DNA from: Sabethes cyaneus
Taxonomy: Eukaryota > Arthropoda > Insecta > Diptera > Culicidae
Length of the DNA: 64,000 nt
Assembly (NCBI RefSeq): GCF_943734655.1
Contig: NC_071355.1
Coordinates: 13,620,768-13,684,767 of the forward strand
Direction of reading: 5' to 3'
Part shown: positions 55,691 through 64,000 of the stretch, piece by piece
Layout: the number at the start of each line of letters is the position of its first letter
How positions within the stretch are numbered: the first letter of the stretch is position 1
The notes under the pieces: model-generated
The model's input: the letters and a program-made list of their open reading frames with translations, nothing else
The model's database searches: none
Told to the model about the DNA's origin: nothing
Made by a program: the position numbers and the translations under genes

Positions 55691-57415
55691 GTGTGTTGGA
55701 GTGTGAATATTTGGTTCGTAGTAGCACTTAAAGGCTTAAAGGCTTGTTGTTATCTAAAGTTTTGTTCAGTGATGATTTTCTTCTTTCATCTTACTAACAG
55801 CAAATTTTTTGCTAAAAACAAATTTGGACGGGAAAAAATTTGTCCTTCAACAAGAAGAACTTATTAGCTACTGTTCTTCGAAAAAAATTAAATTAAATGA
55901 ATCGGTCCCTTCTGATGTATTTGGAACCATATATATTCGGTTTTGCCGTGAATGGTCTGGATAGGCCGCTTTCGATTTATTGCGCATTATTTTTTTCACT
56001 TCTGTGGACCCATCTCTGCGCTCATGATCTACTGTGCTGTCGCCCGGGTGTTTCCTGTTACCTATTTGTGCTAAAATCGCTGTTGCGTGAACGATAAACT
56101 TATTATTAAGTTACATGCGTACTTGCGCGTATTTATTGAAAACGGCTCTATCAATTCTATGAATTACAAAATTTCATGCTTCAATAGACATTCGAAAACA
56201 ATTAAACCAATCGATTAGTATAACTGTTCTGATTAAGCGGTTTAAAATTAATTGGAGTAGAAAACACTTCCTTGAAAGTTATTTTCTACAGTATAATTTG
56301 ATCGTGTTCAAACATTAATATTTTTCTTGATTTGAATTTTATTCCTTCGCTACTCACTTACCATCGATCGAGACGATCCAACGAGTGAACTCAGCGGGCA
56401 GATTTCTGGCCAAGCAACAATTTATGTATGAAATAATTTTAATGCTAAGGTATGTAACCATCGTTGAACAAGAAGCAAGCAGTAATTAATAAACAATAAA
56501 AAGTGCTCTACCCAGGACAGCAGAACATTTAGTGCAGTTGATCAACTGGTTTGTCTCGTTTTGAGATTGAGTTTGGTGCTGTCTCGAAACTAGAAAATCG
56601 CACAAATCATAATTCTGCTCTTCCTGCCTGCCTGCCTGACTGCTAATGACTGAATTTATTGGAAATAAATTTTCGCAATTAACCCGCGAATCGGTTGCTA
56701 GGGTTGCTTCTGCTGCGCTTCTGATGACAAGTGATTACATCACGAACAAGAGGCCTAAACTATACCTAAACTAGGTATTTCGTGCGCGACATCGGCCGGC
56801 GCTGGCGCTGGCGCTGCTGTGACGGTCGGTCGTCGCCATCACTTTGTCGAATGGGAAATAAAAAATTGCAGTCAACCTGGTCACAACCACTGCCACGACT
56901 GCACTGCACTGGTACCGCGTAACTAATTTCAAACTTTTAATATATGATTTATATTTATAGTATTACTGAATTAATCGATTCCCGGCGGAGACAGCTTTTA
57001 TCGTAGAAAATTGCTTTTAAATTCTTTCTGTGGTTTACTTTTATAAGGAATGATGGATCCTATGAATGATCAATATAGCTTCTAACTGTTTCAATTTCAA
57101 TGTGATTACATTTCAAATTTTACGTAATGGCAATAACTGCCGGAGGCGGTTAAGTGCTGGTTTAACTTTTGTATGTACGATGCTGTAAGGTCGGGAAGCC
57201 CTTTTAATAAGCGCAAGTCGGAACTGCCTTGCTAATTAACAAAATATTTTCGTTTTTAATGAAAAACAAACGAGACAAGTAAGATTTGCCAAAAATTTTC
57301 CTTTCACGCGCCTTGTCTTCCCTGAGATACTATCATCACTTTTCTTTTTTTTCTACCGTTCTCTCCGTCGATTTTGAAAAAAAAATTGTAAAAAAACTAG
57401 CGTTAGAAAAAATAT
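55691..57415. other. Intergenic or intronic, nothing recognised
   Basis: AT-rich with small GC-rich patches (ggcgctggcgctggcgctg at about 56800-56818; tgcctgcctgcctg at about 56623-56637). No gene supported. Confidence 0.4.
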
Positions 57416-57559
57416 ATGAAAGGTGAAGGGTTGGAGCGAGTCCTCAGTAAAAAAAATCGTGCCAATTACTGCCACTGCAGAATACAGCTGGCGAACTTTA
57501 CGTGGCCTGATGAAGGAGATCATTTCCATGCGTTCGAAATCGTTAGGATTCGTACGCTT

Positions 57560-57850
57560 AAATTAGGTGCGACAAGAACGGAAGCCAGATGTGTCGGACG
57601 ATCCGAAAAGCCGACTACATATCAGATGGTTACTATAGCGACTAGTGAATGGTCATCTGTAGGGTCGAATCTTAGAAGAATCATTCGGCGTCAAGTAACT
57701 AGCTTTATTCTCAGAACCCTTATTACTCCTCCTTCATGCTGATTTCTATATTAACTACCTAATCGGTCTTCATGGAAAAGTTATATGTCGCGGCCTAAGC
57801 AATAATCTCATAATCAAGTTGCGCTAGCCAGTGTCCAAAGCAAAGGGGGA
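57560..57850 (+). repeat. Decayed SINE copy
   Basis: The body matches the SINE at 36065-36505: tcgaatctta.., a cattcg.tgtcaagtaact part, tttattctcag..ccc.tcatta, ccttcatgctga.ttcta, then a cagtg stretch near 57825. The tRNA-like head is poorly preserved. A 108-codon open frame (57416-57742) crosses it and is not credible as a gene. Confidence 0.65.
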
Positions 57851-57901
57851 ACATCCTTTGATCATCGAAATTATGACTCGAAAGCATTGCTTGAATCTCA
57901 C

Positions 57902-58165
57902 TCATTGAGTGTGGTTGATTTCATTTTGAAAGAGAGCCGTAATAATTGAAATGAAGGACGTGTAATCGAAAGCTCCTTCAATATCAAGGAAAGCATAAAG
58001 TGCCGCCTCGTGATATTTGATCGATTTGTTAATTAACGTCATTACATAGTGCAGTACGGTTTCAATTGCTCCACCGTGTTGGTATGCAAGTGGATTTCCA
58101 TGCGACGGAGAGTTCTTTAAAAACTCATTGCTGATGTAGTTATCTGTAATTTTCTCCATCAACTT
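57902..58165 (-). pseudogene. R1/LOA-like reverse transcriptase fragment
   Basis: The minus strand reads AYQHGGAIETVLHYVMTLIN, then KYHEAALYAFLDIEGAFDYT and SFISIITALF. G-x-x-x-E-T-x-L-H and F-L-D-I-E-G-A-F-D mark the first catalytic Asp block of R1/LOA-type RTs. Open for 86 codons; the catalytic ADD box lies beyond the surviving part. Confidence 0.8.
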
Positions 58166-58885
58166 AAGAAGTGTTGATGCCAGACACTTATTGGTCTGAA
58201 AGCCTTATGCATGGTTTTCTCTTTTTTATCTCCCTTAGGTATGATCACCATTCGTCAATTCTCCTGGATGATGAGTTCGGACATTATAACTTCGTCCATT
58301 TTCTGTAAAAAATGGGTAGAATACCATTCGGCCCTAGAGATTCCATTGGTTCAAAAGAGTTAAGTGCCCATTTGATCGAAGCGAAACCTCCGTGAAGAAT
58401 TGGTGCGCAAGCAGAGCTTGGCTAGAAACTGTCTTCTAGAATTATTAACATTCTTCTCTAACCATCACTAAGCGCAGGGCTCTGTGCGACCGCACGGGTG
58501 TGCCGGGCTAAACGCCGGCTCTGTTCTAAGGTGTCAAGTGGGAAACGGAGGCAAGTTGATAGAATCTCGCCAGGACGTAATGCTACCCTCGTTCAATTCT
58601 TAAATTGCAGGTTAGTTGATAGGGAGTCAAGATCGAACACACGTTCTCTATTAGTGGTCTCACCAGAGAACAGTACAAAACCTTCCAGTAGTATGATGGA
58701 TCCTTGAAATTTCGCCCGACTTTTGAAATAAAGTCGAAGTGCTGCGTTGCTTTAGGTTATCGTCTAATCGTTGATCGTCTAATCGAAGATCGTTGACTTG
58801 TTCTACTCTTTTGAGTGCTTGACCATCAATAACCTGACACTTTGAAATACGAAATTACGACGTACATTCGCAACTAGAAACAATT
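58166..58885. other. Degraded retroelement sequence
   Basis: Lies between two minus-strand RT scraps and probably contains decayed parts of both, but has no firm motif. Confidence 0.35.
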
Positions 58886-59045
58886 TCAGATCGCCTGCGT
58901 ACACTAACTTACAACCGACCACCCAGAAGTAAAACTATGTCATTGAAGTCAACGAGAAAAGCAGTGGGACCAAATTGTTGCCTTGTGGTACGCCCGATTT
59001 ATTTGAAAAATGATGTGGATAAACAAGACTTGAGCCTTACAAATA
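58886..59045 (-). pseudogene. Jockey-like reverse transcriptase fragment
   Basis: The minus strand reads KSGVPQGNNLVPLLFSL, a stop, then CKLVYAGDLKLFLVANV: the GVPQG box and the YADD box as YAGD. Because this lies upstream, in reading direction, of the first-Asp block at 57902-58165, the two scraps must belong to different elements. Confidence 0.8.
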
Positions 59046-59318
59046 GTGTTCGACCGCATAACTAGGAGGTTAACAAGGTCTGTAAAGTTTTGTTGCACAG
59101 CAAGCCGATTCGATGGTCAATACAATCAATCGCTGCCTTCAAATCAGTGTAGTGTTAATGACGTTCTGAGAACCATCGGCCCATTTTGTACGACAAATTT
59201 GAAAAATACCCTTAACCTATTGTATCTTCTGAATGTGGCACATACAAACATAATTCTATAGCCTTTAAAGTGAGCTCTTCGAGAACAAACCGTGAGCGAT
59301 CAAAACGCTCCAGCCAAT
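59046..59318. other. Spacer, nothing recognised
   Basis: AT-rich. A 71-codon frame without a domain. Confidence 0.4.
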
Positions 59319-59855
59319 GCACAATAGACAAAAACGAACTCGTACTCCCAAGAATTAGAAGCCGTTTGGAATCTTACAAGATACCTATTCTTATGTAAAA
59401 AAATGCAGGAAATCGAATGGTGAATGTTTCACCCTGCGCAGACTTCGAGAAGTGGTCCATTTTGCCTATTTTCCCCAAAAATTATGTTAAAAACTAATTA
59501 AACAGGTTTAATCGCTCTAATGAGATTTTACTATTTATTCAAAATGGACTATTCTTGCATTTCGCACAGTATGGAATTGATGTAATTTGATTCTTCTGAT
59601 GTTTCGACAAAATTTGGAAGCTATTTGAGTTCGTTTCACTGGCGGCAAATAAGTTTTTATACTGCTTAATTAGCTTTTATCATGATTTTTGGGGAAAATA
59701 GAGCCAAATGGACCATTTCCCGAAGTCTGCGCAGGATGAAACCATCACCAATCGATTTCCTGCACTTGTTTTTACATAAAAATAGGTATGTTGTAAGATT
59801 CCAAACCAGTGACTTCTAATTCTTGGGATTACGAGCTCGTTTTTGCCCATTGTGC
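59319..59855. mobile_element. Fold-back element, arms about 190 bp
   Basis: Left arm 59319-59507 and right arm about 59663-59855 are inverted copies: gcacaat..gcaaaaacga, cccaagaattagaag, tgcaggaaatcga, cctgcgcagacttcg and ttttccccaaaaat occur in both. The loop is about 155 bp. No coding capacity. MITE-like. Confidence 0.85.
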
Positions 59856-60144
59856 AATGCTGAGAAGCGACCGGTTTAAAGTATGATAGTCATGCAAATA
59901 TTTGCTTATTTTCCAAAACTAACTCTTACATTTGTCTAGGAGCCTTAACTCTCTAACGGGTAGAACCGTCTGTAGACGGCCTTCGCTTTTTGAGCTGTAG
60001 AGCCACATACTAAGATTGTTTGTTTTAAACTGACAACACGAAAAATTTGTTTAGAACAGATTTCTTGACATTCTAGATTTTTTCAAAAACATGATTTCAG
60101 GTAAATTTGCAATAAAAAATTTATTTATTTTTTTCAATTTTAAT
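59856..60144. other. Spacer, nothing recognised
   Basis: AT-rich sequence up to the next TIR-family module. Confidence 0.4.
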
Positions 60145-60631
60145 ATAACATATTGATGTGTTCAGCAAAGTTTTACAGCATATTATTACAAGAAATTTTG
60201 CTGAAGACAGTAACCTTCTATCTCTTTAGCAAAGTTAGAAAAATCCTATTTCTCATAAATGAAAAATCGTTAAAATCAGTTTTTCTATTTTAGCTGTTTT
60301 TGTAGTTGTTGTATAATTTTTTCCTGTTTTACAAAGTTGTACAAATAGTAAAAATACACAACATTGCTGAACATAGTATACCTCTATCTTTGCTTGTTTT
60401 GGAACTATAGAACTTTTACTCTAAAAATACCCTAATTTCGATCCCGAATTACTCGCAAGAAGGCATCATTTCAATCAAAAACTCTCCCCAGAGAATCAGA
60501 ATAGTTTCAAGCAGGCTAAAAAGAGTTATAAATCATGTTTAAAAGCACAAAAGTTTAACAAAATTTTTAGGCTGACGAAATCGGGATAAAAAGCTGATAA
60601 AATCGGGGGTAGACAAAATCGGAGCATTACC
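60145..60631 (+). mobile_element. Right-hand module of the GACAAAATCGG TIR family (copy 3)
   Basis: Begins with the near-palindrome acatattgatgtgt (aacacattgatgtgtt in copy 2), then agcaaagttttacagcatat, the paired cagcaaag region, ggcatcatttcaatcaaaaa, and ends gacaaaatcggagcatta. It matches 42437-42912 along its length with no left module. So the right module stands alone here, with its left limit at the same point where copies 1 and 2 begin to agree. Confidence 0.85.
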
Positions 60632-61605
60632 GAATTGCACGAGTATTCATTCCCCTTGTTACTTTTGCAGGAAAGGAACATCTAGAACAAAATGAGTGAC
60701 CTCAAAATTTTTCTATGAGTAATTTACATGCATTATTTCAATTTTGTAATACATCTGAATTAAATAAATATCCGGGCAGAGCGTTAGAAATAAAAAATAG
60801 AAAAAGGAAATTGGACTACTTCTTACCTAGCGCTGCTCCAGATAATGATTTTTGCCTGAAAATCAGAACTTCAGCTTCTCTTGAGTTTCTTTCTTTTCAT
60901 GATAAAACAATCATTAGCTTGATCGCATCAATTTTACGATGCTGCCCGTTGGAGGGTTAAATAAAAAAAAATATTTTTGTAGTAAAATTAAATGCTGAAG
61001 ATGTTGAAACTAGCTTTGAAACTGAAATTAGCTTCGTTTCCGCTAAGGTCAGTTTTACTGTCGAAACCGTTTCGGACTTTTTCGGTCTTTTATTTCCGTA
61101 TGGACATTATCACAACGACCAGTTTTTATCTATTGTGATACCGTCCAAGAGTTGTATTCCGCACTTTATTCTCTCTCTGTTGGATGCTTCCCGTTTCTGA
61201 CAAGTCACAAGATTTTCCTTCTTTTGCAGTACTTTGCTACTTTGTTGTACCTCCGAATGAGCGTCAGTTTTGTTTCATCTTTCTTTTTCTGCCGGAACAC
61301 TACCGAATGCATTTTCGCAAGGTCGCAAGAGGAGCAAGGAGATTCAGTCGCACCTCAAGAGTACCAGTCTTATAACTAGCCCCGACTTGTGGCTTCATGG
61401 TCGATAAAGTAGAGAAGTTAGAACCGGCTACTGTAACAAGTAAAAATTTGCCTTTAGACACGAGGCTTCATTCGCACCTAAAGCAAGTACCACTCCCCTA
61501 ACTTACTCTGGCAAGTGGCTTCATTCAACATTGCAAAATTCCGTAGGAAGGAAGGTTGTGCAGGGGCCCGAGAATAAACTCATGCTAAAGTCGCGCTTAA
61601 CATTG
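60632..61605. other. Intergenic or intronic, nothing firm
   Basis: An ATG-started frame of 81 codons (60715-60960) follows an acceptor-like tacttttgcag at about 60670 but has no recognisable domain. Confidence 0.35.
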
Positions 61606-62387
61606 GAGTAATTCTCGCTGAAACGGGGCCACTACACTGACACGAAGTCTTCAAATATTGAAACTTTTGCGCTTAATTGGTTGAAAATGGTTAAAAAATA
61701 AGAATTACACTTTTGATACCTCGAAATGGTGGACCCCTCGTTCGCCAAGGGTCCTAACAGGTTCAAAAAAAGTTGAATTTTGAGCAAACCTTGAGATCTA
61801 TATCATGTGATATTTCATAAATTTGCCATGAAATAACTAGCAAATGGACCGGTTCTGTAAAGAAGAAGAATAGGGTTTTCCAATGGAGTAAGAAATTTTT
61901 TGGCGGCCATCTTGGCGGCCATCCATCATTATTTAATGCCACTATAAATGTAATTTGATGAATGTTTCTTATAGACTTTTTTCTCAGCTTTCCAATGGTG
62001 TTCTTAAAATTAAAATCGGTTGGTAGAATCATGGCGAAAACGGCGATTTTTTGATGAAATCCAACATGGCGGCCAAATCCAAGATGGCCTCCAAAAGTTT
62101 TTTTGCTCCATTTGAAAGCCATGTTCTTCTTCCTTACAGAACCGGGCCATTTGTTAGTTGTTTCATGGCAAATTTATGTATATCACATGATATAGATGTC
62201 AAGGTTTGCTCAAAATTCAACTTTTTTGAACCTGTTAGGCCCCTTGGCGAACGAGGGGTCCACTATTTCGAGGTATCAAAAGTGTAATTCTTATTTTTCA
62301 ACCATTTCCAACCAATTAAGCGCAAAAGTTTCAATATTTGAAGACCTCGTGTCAATAGTGGCCGCCCCGTTTCAGCGAGAATTACTC
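61606..62387. mobile_element. Fold-back element, 782 bp, arms about 320 bp, ATTG target duplication
   Basis: Left arm 61606-61930 and right arm about 62065-62387 are inverted copies. The tips are gagtaattctcgctgaaacg and its inverse (ending cgagaattactc). ATTG stands on both sides (61602-61605, 62388-62391). Arms share gcgcttaattgg, gaccccctcgttcgcca-like and ggcggccatcttgg words. No coding capacity. A clear MITE-type insertion. Confidence 0.9.
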
Positions 62388-62391
62388 ATTG

Positions 62392-64000
62392 AATAGGCTT
62401 ATTGTGGTTACGATCCGGTCCTAATCGGACTTCGAACCGGACTTTGCGGACTATACCTGGTCCGATCGTCGATAACTAGTTTTAACGGACCGTGCCAGCC
62501 TTTCCCATGTACCCCTCACATGAAATTCTACTTTTTTGATGTTCGTTTTCGCAAGTCGCAAGTCCGATAAAACGTCGTACGTAAAAAATAAGGAATTAAC
62601 GTTGGCAAACTGCAAGTATGAACAGCCCGAATCGTGAGACATGTCTTTTCACCTAAGATCTACCCACTTTCGCAGTGAATTGTCAGAAAACCCCAATGGA
62701 ATGTTGCATTGGTCAATTACGACCATATTAAAGCGTAAAAAAACGGCTTCAAATCTTTAATGTTTTCACCGTCGAAGCCTTTTTAAACAATGGCGAGCTA
62801 AGAATGTTCAATGAATTCTTGTTTCATTTGACATAAACGTCTATTTCTCTAAGCTGTTCTTATTTTTTACGTCATAATCACCCCACTTTTATTGCTCTGA
62901 AACCATTCACACTAACTAGTCCTTTAACCAGTAACAGTCTCATTATAAATACTGGACAGCATTGTATAAGGCTCATCTACAGATTTCTTGATATTAAAGC
63001 AGACAATTGAAACCTCGAGCAAATGATGAAAATTTGGCTCGTAAACTGCATTATTTTATGATGCAAGCACAAATTAACTAATGCCGCTCTATGGCTCTAT
63101 AAACCTCACTAAAAAAAAATTTTTTTCTGTCGATCAAACCACCTATAGGAAAACGACGCAATTGAAGTTTGTCCACACGAAACGATATCGTGCTCAAAAG
63201 AAATATCACTCAATGCAAATTTTAGCAAACGGAGGGTTTGTTAAATGCAAACCATTTAAGCTTAGCGTGATTTCGCTAGTTTCTCTCGTATATGGAAAAT
63301 AAAAACCAAAACAGCAAACCTTTTAACACTGAATTTACATTAAAATGCTTCCACGCTTTGCTCTGCTATTGCCGTCGCCGTCGTCGCCACCAGCTTGCTT
63401 GGATTGAATTAGTCACCGCCCCGCAGCTTAAAACAAAGGGCGAGTTGCGAAATCAAAGAAACCAATTAGGTAGGTAAGACCGAAGCCGGTGGTTCGGTTG
63501 GAGAGGAGAATTGGTTCCCACCCGTGCAGGGTCCGTCCAACTTCCTGTGTACCGGCCGACCGCCGGCGGTTCTTCGCCGCTAATCAAGAATTTCTGCAGA
63601 ACTCATAACGTTGAACTGAATCACCTCCCCCCCCTCCCCTCCGATGATTTGCGCACCTGCCATTGTTACACATTTGCTCACAATTTTCCAGAGTTGTAGT
63701 TTCCGTACACCGCCTCAGCAGCAACCAGCAGAGCCGTGTAACAACAATGAAATATGCAAATGCTCTCTCTCTGGTTTCGGTTCACGGTTAGAGTTGTTTT
63801 GACACAGCCCTAGGGCTGTGCTGGTCTAACCAAGCGCAAGGTCATGGTAACAGATCTAGTTGGCCAGGACCTAAACACAGGAAGAACACTCAACAAGCAG
63901 AGAACATCTCGTCATTACCCGAATTGCTGACCCACAGCACCATGGTAACGATATGTTTTCCCCGTCGCTGTTAGTCAATCATTTTTTCTTCTGTTTCTTC
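62392..64000. other. Right flank, nothing recognised
   Basis: A GCC/GTC run at about 63375-63400 and a C-rich tract at about 63625-63645 are the only notable patterns. No supported gene. Confidence 0.4.

Noticed and set aside
57416..57742. 108-codon frame as a gene
   Set aside because: Overlaps a decayed SINE; no domain.
60715..60960. 81-codon ATG-started frame as a gene
   Set aside because: No domain or conserved motif; AT-rich DNA gives such frames often.
1..64000. CRISPR-like reading of the tandem arrays
   Set aside because: Units vary continuously, there are no constant repeats with unique spacers, no cas genes, and the DNA is eukaryotic.

Overview
This is nuclear DNA from a eukaryote with spliced genes and a very high load of transposon debris. 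The mix points to a dipteran, most probably a mosquito: Jockey-superfamily, RTE-like and RNase H-bearing (R1/LOA/I-like) non-LTR retrotransposon remnants, a Tc1/mariner relic, tRNA-derived SINEs, many fold-back elements and long minisatellites. That placement is inferred from element style; no species marker gene is visible.

Layout. 0-4.7 kb: a truncated terminal-inverted-repeat (TIR) module, two opposed SINE copies, an 18-bp GACA minisatellite, an RTE-like RT relic and a tRNA-like SINE head. 4.7-6.6 kb: low-repeat sequence with nothing recognised. 6.6-13.6 kb: a SINE, a fold-back element holding 145-bp tandem units, an inverted-repeat structure around an RNase H relic, a second GACA array, an R1-like RT scrap and another SINE. 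14.2-15.4 kb: a GC-rich, gene-leader-like stretch. 15.8-20.4 kb: a degenerate AAGTCCAA array, then about 3.3 kb of almost pure heptamer satellite in two alternating variants. 21-23.6 kb: GC-rich, then plain sequence. 24.1-31.3 kb: RTE-like and Jockey-like relics. 31.6-33.4 kb: GC-rich promoter or leader-like DNA. 33.8-34.6 kb: the one complete gene I can support (two exons, 226 aa). 35.3-39.8 kb: two related minisatellites with a nested SINE and an RNase H scrap. 40.1-42.9 kb: a composite with perfect 20-bp TIRs enclosing a nearly open reverse transcriptase. 43.8-46.2 kb: a long GC-rich leader running into a first coding exon with a good splice donor. 46.2-64 kb: probable large intron or intergenic DNA with fold-back elements, a 981-bp mariner with both TIRs and a TA target duplication, and several RT scraps.

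The host genes are the 226-aa Lys/His-rich protein and the N-terminal exon ending at 46214. All other sizeable open frames fall in satellites or are degraded retrotransposon coding sequence. The most unusual items are the TIR family with a nested RT and repeated GACAAAATCGG words, the two-variant heptamer satellite with a boundary pattern duplicated 959 bp apart, and a recurring CAAGTCCAA word that links several otherwise separate arrays.
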